A DNA stretch of 64,000 nucleotides from Acidobacteriaceae bacterium (lineage in GTDB: Bacteria > Acidobacteriota > Terriglobia > Terriglobales > Acidobacteriaceae). Location of the stretch: contig JASHNW010000058.1 in NCBI GenBank assembly GCA_030041435.1, positions 51,473 to 115,472 on the forward strand, written 5' to 3'. Both the position numbers and the translations under genes were made by a program. The notes below the pieces were generated by a model. It saw nothing but the letters and a program-made list of their open reading frames with translations, was not told where the DNA came from and did no database searches. Shown here in pieces: positions 27,530 to 37,264 of this stretch (position 1 is the stretch's first letter; each line of letters starts with the position of its first letter).

Positions 27530-28897
27530 ATGAATCACATCCTCATCGTGGACGATGAAGCCGAGATCCGCGAATCTCTCGAAGAGATTCTGCGCGAAGA
27601 AGGCTACTCCGTAGCCAGCGCCGGCACCGCCGCCGAAGGGCTGGCTCTCGCCCGCGATCCCGTCTACGACGTCATGCTGCTCGATGTCTGGCTGCCCGAT
27701 CGCGACGGCATCGAAATCCTCGCCGAGCTGCGCGCCCTCGACGCTGCCTCACGCCCCGAAGTCATCGTCATCTCCGGCCATGCCACCATCGAAACCGCCG
27801 TCCGCGCCACCAAGCTGGGCGCCTTCGACTTTCTCGAAAAGCCGCTGATGCTCGAGCGCACCCTGATCGTCGTCAAGAACGCCATCGAGGCGCGCCGCCT
27901 CCGCTCTGAAAACGTGGAGTTCCGCCGCCAGCTAACCCACGAAGCGCAGATCACCGGAGAAAGCATCCAGGCGCGCGCCCTGCGCCAGCAGATCACCCTC
28001 ATGGCCCCGACCAACGGGCGCGTGCTCATCTATGGCGAGTCCGGTTCCGGCAAGGAGCTCATCGCCCGCGCCATCCACGCCGGGAGTCTCCGCAGCGACC
28101 GCGTCTTTGTCGAGCTGAACTGCGCTGCCATCCCCGAGGACTACATCGAGAGCGAGCTCTTTGGCTACCGCAACGGCGCGGTTCCCGGCGGTCCCGCGGA
28201 GAAACGCGGCACCTTCGAGCGCGCCAACAGCGGCACGCTCTTTCTCGACGAAGTCGGCGACATGAGCCTCAAAACCCAGTCCAAGGTGCTCCGCGCTCTC
28301 GATGAGCAGCGCTTCGTCCCGGTGGGCGCCACGCAGCCCATCAGCGTCGACGTCCGCGTGATCGCCGCCACCAACAAGAACCTCGAAGATGAAATCGCCA
28401 AAGGCAACTTCCGCGAAGACTTTTTCTACCGCCTCAACGTCATCCCCTTCTTCGTTCCCCCGCTCCGCGACCGCCGCGAGGACATTCCTCTGCTGGTTCG
28501 CGAGTTCGTCCGCGGCTTCGGGCGCGAATATGGCCGTCCCCGCGTAGAAATTGCCGACGAGGCCATCGAGCTCCTCCGCCAATATCACTGGCCCGGCAAT
28601 GTCCGCGAGCTGAAGAATGTCATCGAGCGCGTCCTCATCCTCAACCCGCAGGCCCAGCGCATCGATCGCCGCCATCTGCCCATGCTGGTGCAGCGCACCG
28701 CCGCCCGCGCCGGCGATTTCGATACCCTCCAGCAGGCCCGCGACGCCTACGAGCGCGAATACATCCTCAGAAAAATCGACGACTGCAACGGCAACATGAG
28801 CCGCGCTGCGGAGACCCTCGGCCTCGAGCGCAGCCATCTCTATCGCAAGATGAAAGCGCTTGGCATCGGCGCCCGCGAACCCTCGCAGGACCGCTGA
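27530..28897 (+). CDS. ntrX: NtrX-type response regulator (AAA+ domain lacking GAFTGA)
   Basis: A 455-aa regulator: receiver domain (ILIVDDEAEIRESL, Asp in VMLLDVWLPDRDG near residue 53, Lys in FLEKPL), a sigma54-type AAA+ domain with Walker A GESGSGKEL (about 167) and Walker B GTLFLDEVGDM (about 231), and a Fis-type helix-turn-helix at the C-terminus (MSRAAETLGLERSHLYRKM). At the loop where sigma54 activators carry GAFTGA, this protein reads GAVPGG, so contact with sigma54 is doubtful. Other NtrX proteins are also known to lack the motif. Probably acts without sigma54. Confidence 0.92.
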   Translation: MNHILIVDDEAEIRESLEEILREEGYSVASAGTAAEGLALARDPVYDVMLLDVWLPDRDGIEILAELRALDAASRPEVIVISGHATIETAVRATKLGAFDFLEKPLMLERTLIVVKNAIEARRLRSENVEFRRQLTHEAQITGESIQARALRQQITLMAPTNGRVLIYGESGSGKELIARAIHAGSLRSDRVFVELNCAAIPEDYIESELFGYRNGAVPGGPAEKRGTFERANSGTLFLDEVGDMSLKTQSKVLRALDEQRFVPVGATQPISVDVRVIAATNKNLEDEIAKGNFREDFFYRLNVIPFFVPPLRDRREDIPLLVREFVRGFGREYGRPRVEIADEAIELLRQYHWPGNVRELKNVIERVLILNPQAQRIDRRHLPMLVQRTAARAGDFDTLQQARDAYEREYILRKIDDCNGNMSRAAETLGLERSHLYRKMKALGIGAREPSQDR

Positions 28898-28963
28898 TCG
28901 CCGAAGAACCGCTTCTTCTGCCGCTACAATGCTGTTTTGTCCGCAGCACCAGGGAGTGCCGTC

Positions 28964-30580
28964 GTGATCCGCAAATTCATCCTGCCTCCTGCCTCCATCG
29001 TCTGCCTGTTTGCCCTGCTTGCTTCGGGCTGCCTGCACGCCCAGGCTGCGGCCCACTCCACCATGCCGCGGATTGAGAAACGCGACGGCCGCTACGCCCT
29101 CATCGTCGACGGCGCGCCCTACCTGATGCTCGGCGCCCAGATCAACAACTCCAGTGCCTGGCCCGCCATGCTGCCGCAGGTTTGGCCCGCCATCGCAGAT
29201 CTCCATGCCAATACCGTCGAGATGCCCATCTACTGGGAGCAGTTCGAGCCCACCCAGGGCCACTTCGACGATTCCGTCCTGCTCACGCTGCTCGAGCAGG
29301 CCCGCCAGCACAAGGTTCACCTCGTGCTCCTCTGGTTCGGAACCTGGAAGAACGGCAGCCCGCACTACACTCCTTCCTGGATCAAGCTCGACGACGCCCG
29401 CTACCCCCTCATGATCGGCTCCGACGGCCGCACCGTCGATTCTCTGTCGCCGCTCTTTCCCGCCACCCTCGACGCCGACCGCACCGCCTTCGCGGCCTTC
29501 ATGGGCGACCTGAAGGCCGCCGACCCGCAGCACACGGCGATCATGGTTCAGGTTGAGAACGAATCGGGCACCTGGGGCTGCGTGCGCGACTTTTCGCCCA
29601 CCGCACAGAAACTCTTTGACGGTCCGGTTCCCGCCGATCTGATCGCCGGTTTGCACAAACAGCCCGGCACCTGGCAACAGGTCTTTGCCGATCAGGCAGA
29701 CGTGGCCTTCCACGCCTGGAACGTAGCGCGCTTTGTCGGCCAGGTCGCTGCCGCAGGCAAGGCCGTCTATGCGCTGCCCATGTACGCCAATGCCGCTCTG
29801 GCTCCGCTGGATAACCCCAAACCCGGCACCTACGAAAGCGGTGGGCCCACCCACAATGTCCTCGACATCTGGAAGATTGCCGCTCCCGCTGTCGATATTC
29901 TCGCTCCGGACATCTATACCCCGGCGTACCGCGCCTACATCCGCTACCTCGATCTCTACGGCCGCCCCGACAATCCCATGTTCGTCCCGGAAACCGGCAA
30001 TCAGCCGCCCTATGCGCGCTACTTCTTTGCCGCCCTCGGCCACGGCGCCATCGGCTTTTCGCCCTTCGGCATGGACTTCACCCGCTATCGCAACGATCCC
30101 GTCGGCGCTCCAGCCCTCGATAAAGACGCCCTCGCACCCTTCGCCCTGAACTACCAAATCGCTGGTCCCATGGACCGCGAGCTCGCGCAGCTCAGCTTCG
30201 AGGGCAAACTGAAGGCCGTCTCCGAAAGCCCCACCGATCACCGGCAGACTCTCGACTTCGACGCATGGCAGGCCGTCGTCTCGTATGGCATGCCTCAGTT
30301 CGGCTCCGGCAGGGAACCGGCGGGCAATGTTCTGCCGGACGGTGGCGCGTTGATCGCCGAGCTGGCGCCGAATGAATTCCTGGTAGCCGCCATCCACGCC
30401 CGTGTTGATTTCACGCCGCAGCAAACCGGCAAACAGCGGCAGTTCGTGCGCGTCGAACAGGGCTTCTACCACAACGGTATCTGGCATTTCGAGCGCATCT
30501 GGAATGGCGATCAGACCGACTACGGCCTCAACTTCACCTCAGCCCCGCAGGTGCTCCGCGTCACGCTGGCGACCTACTAA
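28964..30580 (+). CDS. secreted glycoside hydrolase, GH35-like beta-galactosidase
   Basis: A 538-aa protein with a signal sequence (cleavage near LHAQAAA, or lipid attachment at ASGC). The TIM-barrel clan-A features are visible: GAQINNSSAWP, NTVEMPIYWEQFEP, the acid/base pair region QVENESGTWG (about residue 200) and a candidate nucleophile Glu in VPETGN (about 343). The C-terminal part resembles the domain found with DUF5597-type beta-galactosidases. GTG 28964 follows GGGAG. A leading TTG at 28937 is less likely. It probably trims plant or microbial galactosides; exact substrate unknown. Confidence 0.85.
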   Translation: MIRKFILPPASIVCLFALLASGCLHAQAAAHSTMPRIEKRDGRYALIVDGAPYLMLGAQINNSSAWPAMLPQVWPAIADLHANTVEMPIYWEQFEPTQGHFDDSVLLTLLEQARQHKVHLVLLWFGTWKNGSPHYTPSWIKLDDARYPLMIGSDGRTVDSLSPLFPATLDADRTAFAAFMGDLKAADPQHTAIMVQVENESGTWGCVRDFSPTAQKLFDGPVPADLIAGLHKQPGTWQQVFADQADVAFHAWNVARFVGQVAAAGKAVYALPMYANAALAPLDNPKPGTYESGGPTHNVLDIWKIAAPAVDILAPDIYTPAYRAYIRYLDLYGRPDNPMFVPETGNQPPYARYFFAALGHGAIGFSPFGMDFTRYRNDPVGAPALDKDALAPFALNYQIAGPMDRELAQLSFEGKLKAVSESPTDHRQTLDFDAWQAVVSYGMPQFGSGREPAGNVLPDGGALIAELAPNEFLVAAIHARVDFTPQQTGKQRQFVRVEQGFYHNGIWHFERIWNGDQTDYGLNFTSAPQVLRVTLATY

Positions 30581-30590
30581 CCTGTGCGCT

Positions 30591-31523
30591 TCAGGTCAGC
30601 GTCAACACCGTGATCTCCGGAGGACATCGGAATCGGAACGGAACCCCCACCGCGCCGATGCCGCGGTTCACATAGAGCTGCGTCGGGCCGTGGCGAAACA
30701 GCCCCTCCACATAGTCCTTGCCGAATTCCGGCAGCTGCAGCGGCGGCAGGAAGGGAAGCCGCACCTGGCCGCCATGCGTGTGACCTGAAAGCATCAGGTC
30801 GGCTTTGAACTTTGCAATCTCAGGCAGAATGTCCGGTTCATGCGCCAGAACAATGACCGGCTCGCCTCCCGAGACTGCTGCGCGGGGAATCGCATGCTCC
30901 GGATACGACTCGTCCGTGCAGATGCTGCCCAGCCCCGCCAGCCACAGCCGCTGGCCGTCTCGTTCCAGGGCCACCGCAGTGTTGAACAGCACCGGGATAC
31001 CCTGCTCGCGCAGAGGTTCCGCCACATATTGAGCCCCAATGATGCAGTCGTGATTGCCGAGGATCGCGTAGCGCAGCGGGCATTCGATCTCGCTCATGAT
31101 CGCAGCGCATTCCGGCGCATGCGCGCGGCCAAACGAGCGCGGCATAGGACCGAAGCTGACGAAGTCCCCGGTCAGCACCACCATGTCCGGGCGCAGCCGA
31201 TTCACCTGCCGCACCATTTCCTTCAGAAAGTACGGTTCCGTGTACTCCGCGTAATGGAAATCCGAGATCTGAACGATGCGCATCCCGCGAAACGCGTCGG
31301 GGAGCCGCGCCAGATGGATGTTGTGCTCCTCAATGCTCAGTTCGTGGCGCGAAATTTCGCCTGCATAGAGCGCCAGCCCTCCCAGAGAAGCTGCCGAGAG
31401 TGCGAGAAATGTGCGCCGCGTCAGGTGATGCTTTGCTGGCGGCGTCGGCGTTCCCACTTCTCCATCATACGGTGAGGCCTGGCAAGAGTCGCTGGCGGAT
31501 ACGGTCGGGGTAAGGGAAGTCAC
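30591..31523 (-). CDS. Tat-exported metallophosphoesterase (YaeI-like)
   Basis: A 310-aa phosphoesterase. After a hydrophilic 33-residue leader it has a twin-arginine signal, LTRRTFLAL, followed by a hydrophobic stretch, so it should be exported folded by the Tat system encoded in this window. Metal-binding motifs occur in order: QISDFHYA, VLTGDFVS, LGNHD, and SGHTHGGQ. It belongs to the YaeI/calcineurin-like family (UDP-diacylglucosamine or other phosphodiester substrate unknown). It converges on the glycoside hydrolase with 10 bp between stops. Confidence 0.88.
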   Translation of the reverse strand: MTSLTPTVSASDSCQASPYDGEVGTPTPPAKHHLTRRTFLALSAASLGGLALYAGEISRHELSIEEHNIHLARLPDAFRGMRIVQISDFHYAEYTEPYFLKEMVRQVNRLRPDMVVLTGDFVSFGPMPRSFGRAHAPECAAIMSEIECPLRYAILGNHDCIIGAQYVAEPLREQGIPVLFNTAVALERDGQRLWLAGLGSICTDESYPEHAIPRAAVSGGEPVIVLAHEPDILPEIAKFKADLMLSGHTHGGQVRLPFLPPLQLPEFGKDYVEGLFRHGPTQLYVNRGIGAVGVPFRFRCPPEITVLTLT

Positions 31524-31571
31524 TGAGGTATCGGACGCTTCCTTATGTTACAGGGATCGGCCCAACAGAAA

Positions 31572-31593
31572 GGCCGGGCGAGGTTGCCCGGCC
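31572..31593 (-). terminator. rho-independent terminator
   Basis: A perfect 8-bp stem GGCCGGGC/GCCCGGCC with a 6-nt loop. Read on the minus strand it follows the stop at 31615 and is succeeded by TTTCTGTT, so it ends transcription of the BON/glycine-zipper gene. Confidence 0.75.
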
Positions 31594-31614
31594 ACTGCGA
31601 TCCTCGCCTTTGCC

Positions 31615-32775
31615 TTACCAGCCGTACACGCGGTAGTACGGGTATCCGTAAGGATAAGGATAACCGTAAGGATAGGGTGGCGCCATATAGACCCGGCGGC
31701 GCTGCAGTTGCGGCGCATTCTGTGCCAGCCGCTGCGCCTCCTGCCACGAAACCGGCTGCACTGTGACCGCGCCGCTCAGGTGGAAGTTCAGCAGCGTCTC
31801 GGGAAGCAGAACCGCCCGGGGTCCGTTCGTCTCGGCGGAGGCCAGTATGCCCGCCCCGCCGCCCGCCACTGCGCCCACCGCAGCACCCGGCCCGCGCCCG
31901 ATGAGGCCGCCGATAATCGCGCCCACCACGGCGCCGCCTACCGCATTGCCGGCCGTATAACCGGCCTTGTTCGGACCTTTGGTCGACCAGATGTCTGTGC
32001 TCAGCGGGTAAACCTTGCCGCCAAGATTGACCGAGGTAATCTGCAGTTCCAGTTCGCCGCTGCCGCCCAGGGCTCCCGGCTTCTTCACCTTCACCACCGT
32101 GCCTGCCAGGACCGCGCCGCGCGGAATCGCCAGCACATTCCCTTCAAACACATCGCTCGCCGCCGTCGCCTGGAACGTCGTGCCATCCTGCAGTCTCCTC
32201 GTATCCAGCGGCTCGCTGGTCCGAATCTGCAGCAGCGTACCCGCTGGAATCGTCACCGGTCCGCTCGTCTGCTGCGGATAGCTGCCGTATCCCTGATACG
32301 AGCCCTGATAAGGCTGCCGGGCCGGCGCCGTCTGATCCGGCGGCGGTGGAGGCGGCAGCTGTCCTGCGCCCGCAGGCTGCTGCGTCGCGGCCGGAGGCGC
32401 TGCCTGCTGGGCCGGCGCTGCCTGCGCATCCGGCGGCGGAGGAGCCGTCTGCCCCTGCGCCGTATCGCCCGTCACCGTGATGTTGTCCTGAATGCCGGCC
32501 ACTCCCGGCACATTAGCCGCAACCGTCTCCGCTTCCTGCCGCTGTTGCAGGGTCTGCACCGTTCCTGAGAGCGTCACCACGCGGTTCGCTGTGTACGCCT
32601 TCACCGCCTGCCCCTGCAGGATCGAGTCGTTCGCCAGCGCCGCGGCCACATTCGCCTGCAGATCGCCGTCGTTGTTCGCCTGCGCGAACGCAGCCGGCAT
32701 GGCAAGGCAGCTTGCGAGCGCGATTGCCGCGCCCATCTGAACTGAATTCTTAGGAAAATGCCAATTGGTACGCAT
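31615..32775 (-). CDS. BON-domain and glycine-zipper envelope protein
   Basis: A 386-aa secreted protein. ATG 32775 gives a signal peptide with cleavage after AAFAQA. A BON domain (about residues 35-100; ANRVVTLSGTVQTLQQRQEAE) is followed by a Pro/Ala/Gln linker, a beta-rich module (PAGTLLQIRTSEPLD, IPRGAVLAGTVVKVKKPG) and a glycine zipper (AVVGAIIGGLIGRGPGAAVG), ending in a Tyr/Pro-rich tail (PYPYGYPYPYGYPY). The middle module is a paralogue of 24319-25095. BON domains bind phospholipid. The frame is open a further 1.1 kb upstream but only as an antisense shadow of pgi. Confidence 0.82.
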   Translation of the reverse strand: MRTNWHFPKNSVQMGAAIALASCLAMPAAFAQANNDGDLQANVAAALANDSILQGQAVKAYTANRVVTLSGTVQTLQQRQEAETVAANVPGVAGIQDNITVTGDTAQGQTAPPPPDAQAAPAQQAAPPAATQQPAGAGQLPPPPPPDQTAPARQPYQGSYQGYGSYPQQTSGPVTIPAGTLLQIRTSEPLDTRRLQDGTTFQATAASDVFEGNVLAIPRGAVLAGTVVKVKKPGALGGSGELELQITSVNLGGKVYPLSTDIWSTKGPNKAGYTAGNAVGGAVVGAIIGGLIGRGPGAAVGAVAGGGAGILASAETNGPRAVLLPETLLNFHLSGAVTVQPVSWQEAQRLAQNAPQLQRRRVYMAPPYPYGYPYPYGYPYYRVYGW

Positions 32776-32945
32776 GTCCGCTGACTCCCACGCTTCGAAT
32801 CGTTTCTCCGGCCCCTCCGGCCGGACCACAATACGCTGACGATTATTATGACGTCTCAGACGCACTGCCGCTCGAAGCGTCACCTTTTCTATCTCTTCCA
32901 ACACTTCATTGGATGAAAAGTTTTGTGGACAGAAGCGGATTTCCC

Positions 32946-34592
32946 TCACCCGCGCTGCCTGCGGTACCTCTCGATCAGCGTTGTCGTCGAGCTGTCGTGA
33001 CTGCCTGCAGCCGGTCCGGCGCCCTCCAGCTCTCCAACGATCTTCTTCGCCAGAACTTTGCCCAGCTCCACGCCCCACTGGTCGAATGAGTCGATCTGCC
33101 AGATCGTTCCCTGCGTGAACACACTGTGCTCGTACAGTGCCACCAGCTTCCCCAGCGCCTCCGGCGTCAGCTCCTCCAGCAGAAACGTGCTCGTCGGCCG
33201 GTTGCCCTCGAAGACCCGATGCGGCACCAGCCAGTCCGGCGTCCCCTCCGCCTTCACTTCCTCCGGCGTCTTGCCGAACGCCAGCGCCTCGCCCTGCGCA
33301 AACACGTTGGCCATCAGCAGGTCGTGATGATTCCCCAGTGGATTCAGCGTCCTGGCGAATCCGATGAGGTCGCACGGAATCAGCCGCGTCCCCTGGTGGA
33401 TGAGCTGATAGAACGAGTGCTGCCCGTTCGTCCCCGGCTCGCCCCAGAAAATCGGCCCCGTCTCGTAGTTCACCCGCTCGCCGCTCAGGGTCACGTGCTT
33501 GCCGTTGCTCTCCATCGTCAGCTGCTGCAGGTAAGCCGGGAAGCGCTTCAGATACTGCTCGTAGGGCAGCACCGCCACCGTCGCGGCGTTGAAGAAATCC
33601 GTGTACCACACCGTCAGCAGCCCCATCAGCACCGGCAGGTTCTTCTCGAACGGCGTCTTCCTGAAGTGCTCGTCGATCGCGCGGAACCCCCGCAGCATCG
33701 CCCGGAAATTCTCCGGCCCCACCGCCAGCATCGTCGAAAGCCCGATCGCCGAATCCATCGAGTACCGGCCGCCCACCCAGTCCCAGAATCCGAACATATT
33801 CGCCGTATCGATGCCGAACTTCGTCACTTCCTTCGCATTCGTCGATACCGCCACAAAATGCTTCGCCACCGCCTTCTCGTCTTTCAGTTTCTTCAGCGCC
33901 CACTCCCGCGCCGTCTGCGCGTTCGTCATGGTCTCCAGCGTGGTGAACGTCTTCGACGAGATGATGAACAGCGTCTCCTCCGGATCCAGATCGTGCGTGG
34001 CTTCCGCAAAATCCGTTCCGTCAACATTCGAGACAAACCGGAACGTCATATCGCGCTGGCTGTAGTGCCGCAGCGCCTCGTAGGCCATGACCGGGCCCAA
34101 ATCCGACCCGCCAATGCCGATGTTGATCACATTCACGATCCGCCTGCCCGTGAAACCCTTCCACGATCCGCTCCGCACCCTGTCGGAAAAGTCCGCCATC
34201 CGGTCCAGCACCTCGTGCACGCCCGGCACCACGTTCTCTCCATCTACTTTGATGACGGCGTCCTTGGGCGCCCGCAGCGCCGTATGCAGCACCGCTCGCT
34301 TCTCCGTGATGTTGATCTTCTCGCCCGAGAACATCGCGTCGATCCGCGCCCGCAGCCCGCTCTGCTCCGCCAGCTCCAGCAGCAGCCGCAGCGTTTCGTC
34401 TGTTACCCGATGTTTGGAGTAGTCGAGGTAAACCCCCTCCGCCTCCGCGGTCAGCCGCTTGCCCCGCTCCGGGTCGCTCTTAAACAGTTCGCGCAAGTGC
34501 CGCGCGCGCATCGTCTCGGCATGCGCCTGCAACGCTTTCCAGGCAGGCAGTTGGGTCAGGGGCGTCTGAAGGTCGGTCGCGGTTGCGCTCAT
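32946..34592 (-). CDS. pgi: glucose-6-phosphate isomerase
   Basis: A 548-aa enzyme of the E. coli-type PGI length that interconverts glucose-6-P and fructose-6-P. Characteristic segments: [49 protein letters not shown], and the C-terminal [12 protein letters not shown] region. It feeds fructose-6-P to the mannose pathway encoded just downstream in coordinate. ATG 34592 is the natural start; the preceding gap is 84 bp. Confidence 0.95.
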   Translation of the reverse strand: MSATATDLQTPLTQLPAWKALQAHAETMRARHLRELFKSDPERGKRLTAEAEGVYLDYSKHRVTDETLRLLLELAEQSGLRARIDAMFSGEKINITEKRAVLHTALRAPKDAVIKVDGENVVPGVHEVLDRMADFSDRVRSGSWKGFTGRRIVNVINIGIGGSDLGPVMAYEALRHYSQRDMTFRFVSNVDGTDFAEATHDLDPEETLFIISSKTFTTLETMTNAQTAREWALKKLKDEKAVAKHFVAVSTNAKEVTKFGIDTANMFGFWDWVGGRYSMDSAIGLSTMLAVGPENFRAMLRGFRAIDEHFRKTPFEKNLPVLMGLLTVWYTDFFNAATVAVLPYEQYLKRFPAYLQQLTMESNGKHVTLSGERVNYETGPIFWGEPGTNGQHSFYQLIHQGTRLIPCDLIGFARTLNPLGNHHDLLMANVFAQGEALAFGKTPEEVKAEGTPDWLVPHRVFEGNRPTSTFLLEELTPEALGKLVALYEHSVFTQGTIWQIDSFDQWGVELGKVLAKKIVGELEGAGPAAGSHDSSTTTLIERYRRQRG

Positions 34593-34676
34593 GATTGTCT
34601 CTCCGGATGTAGTCGCTGCTGATTCGATTCCGGCGCAACCTGTCTGGTCGCTCCGGCTGCGGAAAACGGCGAAAAA

Positions 34677-35057
34677 TTAGTTGCCGGTGGGAATAATTCC
34701 GGCATTCTCGACCATCAGGACCACCGTCCGCTCCCCGGCGCGCGTCCGATGCCGAACGCCCTTCGGAACCACAAATCCCTGGCGCGGCGCCAGCTCGATC
34801 GTGCGTCCCTCCAGATCGATAAGCAGCCGCCCTTCCAAAACGTAGAAGAATTCGTCGTCCTCCTCATGCTTGTGCCAGTGGTACTCGCCCTCGAACACGC
34901 CCATGCGCACCACGCTGCCGTTTACCTGGCAAAGAGTCTGATTGAACCACTTGAACTGGCAGCTGTCCGCCAGCGCCTTCTCGTCGATCACTTCCAGCGG
35001 CTGGTGCAGGATATTCAGGCGCGTTTCATAGGGATAGCTGGCGACGGAATCAGCCAA
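34677..35057 (-). CDS. single cupin-domain protein
   Basis: A 126-aa single cupin (conserved beta-barrel) protein. Cupin motif 1 appears as YHWHKHEEDDEFFYVLEG (two His and one Glu metal ligands) and motif 2 as VVPKGVRHRT (third His). It resembles small mannose-6-phosphate isomerase-like or storage-type cupins. It lies in the pgi-man region but no direct role in sugar isomerisation can be shown. Cytoplasmic. Confidence 0.8.
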   Translation of the reverse strand: MADSVASYPYETRLNILHQPLEVIDEKALADSCQFKWFNQTLCQVNGSVVRMGVFEGEYHWHKHEEDDEFFYVLEGRLLIDLEGRTIELAPRQGFVVPKGVRHRTRAGERTVVLMVENAGIIPTGN

Positions 35058-35135
35058 GGGGGACCTCCGCGACGGATCGAAACCATGGTACGCCCGGTCC
35101 GTGGAAAAGGTGTTTGCGGCGGACTCCGGCTACGC

Positions 35136-35561
35136 CTACAGGACCAGCACGCGATCGCCTCGGGACCTCAGCGCTCGGTCGAAGGTCACCAGCTTCAGAC
35201 CTGCAGCTTCCGCGAAGCCCAGCAGATAGGCATCGGACCATACCTTCGGAGAAGAGCTTGGCAGCTGCGAGGCCTTTCGAAAAGGCCGTTCCAGTCCCTT
35301 CGGTTCGGAAAGAAAGACGATGCGGTCGTCGGCTGTCACTCGGTCCCACAGCTTCCACGCGCTCGCCATGGTCTCGACATCATCTGCCATCACCGAACGC
35401 GTGGTCAGCAGTCGCAGGACAGAAATCTGCGTAAAGCGACAGAAACAGAATTGTTCATCCGACGCTTTCTCGAACCAGGCTTGTGCCCTGGCAGAATCAA
35501 CATGATCCTTCCAAATGAGCGCTACCCAGACGTTCACATCAGGGAAATTCAATGTATTCAT
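35136..35561 (-). CDS. PIN-domain ribonuclease toxin (VapC-like)
   Basis: A 141-aa protein with PIN-domain acidic residues: the N-terminal FPDVNVWVALIW (Asp about 8), the middle VLRLLT segment and the C-terminal DAYLLGFAEAAGLKLVTFD (two Asp). Its frame starts inside the end of the upstream antitoxin gene (overlap about 23 bp), the classical arrangement of VapBC pairs. An ATG at 35573 would add four residues. Likely cleaves a specific RNA when released. Confidence 0.82.
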   Translation of the reverse strand: MNTLNFPDVNVWVALIWKDHVDSARAQAWFEKASDEQFCFCRFTQISVLRLLTTRSVMADDVETMASAWKLWDRVTADDRIVFLSEPKGLERPFRKASQLPSSSPKVWSDAYLLGFAEAAGLKLVTFDRALRSRGDRVLVL

Positions 35562-35781
35562 AGATCTGCTCATTCGTCAGAGCTACTTTCCTCTTCCCTG
35601 AACCAATAAGCGGGAACTGAACCCGCCGTGGGCGTGGCTTCTGTTCCTCGAGCAGTGCGATCTTCGCCCCGGCCAGTACCAGTTCCCGGACGGAGCAGCC
35701 CCGCGCGGCAGCCTGTTGCTTCAACTGGCGGTAGAGATCGGTCGGAATATCGACGGTTGTGCGAACCGATGCCTGCTTCAT
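35539..35781 (-). CDS. ribbon-helix-helix antitoxin (VapB-like)
   Basis: An 80-aa protein from ATG 35781. The N-terminal half, SVRTTVDIPTDLYRQLKQQA, is a ribbon-helix-helix DNA-binding motif. The acidic and proline-containing C-terminal tail should wrap around the toxin. A further in-frame ATG upstream at 35853 is weaker. Overlap with the toxin gene fits a co-regulated pair that represses its own promoter. Confidence 0.78.
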   Translation of the reverse strand: MKQASVRTTVDIPTDLYRQLKQQAAARGCSVRELVLAGAKIALLEEQKPRPRRVQFPLIGSGKRKVALTNEQIYEYIEFP

Positions 35782-35830
35782 AGAACGAAGTATCGCACGG
35801 GTGCCATAAATATGGAAGCGTGACCGCCGG

Positions 35831-37264
35831 CTACCCGAGCGCCCCCATCGCAAACGCCCGCGCCGCCTCCAGCAGCTTCTTCACGCTCTCCTTGGAGCAG
35901 GATTCTGAATAAATCCGCAGCAGCGGTTCCGTCCCCGACGCCCGCAGCAGCAGCCACGTCTTCGCCGCATGCGGCTTGCTCTTCGCTTCGGGATTGTCCA
36001 GCCAGAACTTGATCCCGTCCAGCGTTTCCACCTTCTCCACCTTCATCCCGGCAAATTCCCTGACGCCCGCCTTCGCCCGCGCAATGGTCGCGTTCTTCAG
36101 CGCGTCGGGAATGTGCAGATCGATCCGCCCGTACTGGTGCTCGCCGTATTCCTGCTGCAGCCGCTCCACCAGTTGCCCCAGCGTCTTCTTCTCCTCGGCC
36201 ATCACGTTAGCCAGCAGCAGCGAATTCAGCAGCCCGTCGCGCTCCGGCAGATGCCGCCGGATACCGATGCCCCCCGACTCCTCGCCGCCGATCAGAATGT
36301 CCTCCGTCAGCATCAGGTCGCAGACGTATTTGAACCCGATCCCGTGCTCATGCAGCCGCCGCCCGTACCGCGCCGCAATCCGGTCCAGCATCGACGTAGT
36401 ATTGAACGCCCGCGTCACATCCCCAGGCCACTTCTTCCGCTCCAGAATCCACTGCAGAATGACCGAATAAATCTTATGCGGATCGACGAAGTTCCCGTGC
36501 TCGTCCGCCGCCCCAATCCGGTCCGCATCGCCGTCCGTAATCAGCGCAGCATCGCACTTCCGCTCTACCACGACATCCTGCGCCGCCCAAATGTGCGGCT
36601 CGATCGGCTCCGGATTGATACCCGGAAACAGCGGATCGTGGTTGGCCCGAATCTCCACATACTGCACGCCGATCTTCGAAAAGATCCCCGCCAGAATCCC
36701 CGCGCCCGCTCCGTACATGCAGTCGATCGCAAAGCGGAAGCCCGACCTCGCAATCAAATCCAGATCCACAAACTGCTCGATCGCCTCGATGTACGGCGGC
36801 ACAAAATTCACCAGCTCGATCTTCGCCGCCTTTCCACCCGGCAGCGGCTTGCCCAGCAAACCTTCAATCTCCGCCATGATGGACGGGCTGCCCGAGCCCC
36901 CATACGACGCCTTGTACTTCACCCCGTTCCACTGTGCCGGATTATGGCTGGACGTGATCATCACCCCGCCCGCTGCTCCGCCATGCTTCACCGCATACGA
37001 CAGTGCGGGCGTGGGCGTAATCCGATCTGCCAGCTGCACCGGAATCCCCGCTCCGGCAATCACCTCCGCCACTGCGCTCGCGAACGCCGGCGACCCAAAC
37101 CGCGTGTCGTACCCGATGCAGACGCCCTTCGCCGGGTCTTCCTTCGCCAGTACGTAGCCGGCAATCGCCGCTGCGGCCGTGCGCACGTTTTCGAACGTAA
37201 AGTCGTCGGCGATCACGCCGCGCCATCCGTCCGTTCCAAACTTCACCGGAGATGTGTTCGACAT
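35831..37264 (-). CDS. phosphomannomutase/phosphoglucomutase
   Basis: A 477-aa alpha-D-phosphohexomutase. The phospho-serine loop is seen as TSSHNP (about residue 104), the metal loop as DGDADR (about 243), the sugar loop as GGEESGG (about 324) and the phosphate loop as RASGTEP (about 446). It converts mannose-6-P to mannose-1-P (or glucose analogues) and sits in a run with manC and manA. ATG 37264 (MSNTSPVKFGTDGWRG) is the family-like start; the ORF to 37384 runs into repeat DNA. Confidence 0.92.
   Translation of the reverse strand: MSNTSPVKFGTDGWRGVIADDFTFENVRTAAAAIAGYVLAKEDPAKGVCIGYDTRFGSPAFASAVAEVIAGAGIPVQLADRITPTPALSYAVKHGGAAGGVMITSSHNPAQWNGVKYKASYGGSGSPSIMAEIEGLLGKPLPGGKAAKIELVNFVPPYIEAIEQFVDLDLIARSGFRFAIDCMYGAGAGILAGIFSKIGVQYVEIRANHDPLFPGINPEPIEPHIWAAQDVVVERKCDAALITDGDADRIGAADEHGNFVDPHKIYSVILQWILERKKWPGDVTRAFNTTSMLDRIAARYGRRLHEHGIGFKYVCDLMLTEDILIGGEESGGIGIRRHLPERDGLLNSLLLANVMAEEKKTLGQLVERLQQEYGEHQYGRIDLHIPDALKNATIARAKAGVREFAGMKVEKVETLDGIKFWLDNPEAKSKPHAAKTWLLLRASGTEPLLRIYSESCSKESVKKLLEAARAFAMGALG

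Noticed and set aside
27932..30487. 851-codon open frame on the minus strand
   Set aside because: It is antisense to ntrX and the glycoside hydrolase, which have unmistakable domains; the translation has no recognisable motif and the high GC content makes long antisense frames common.
32776..33903. N-terminal extension giving a 762-residue BON/glycine-zipper protein
   Set aside because: The extension is antisense to pgi and low in plausible sequence; ATG 32775 starts a proper signal peptide.
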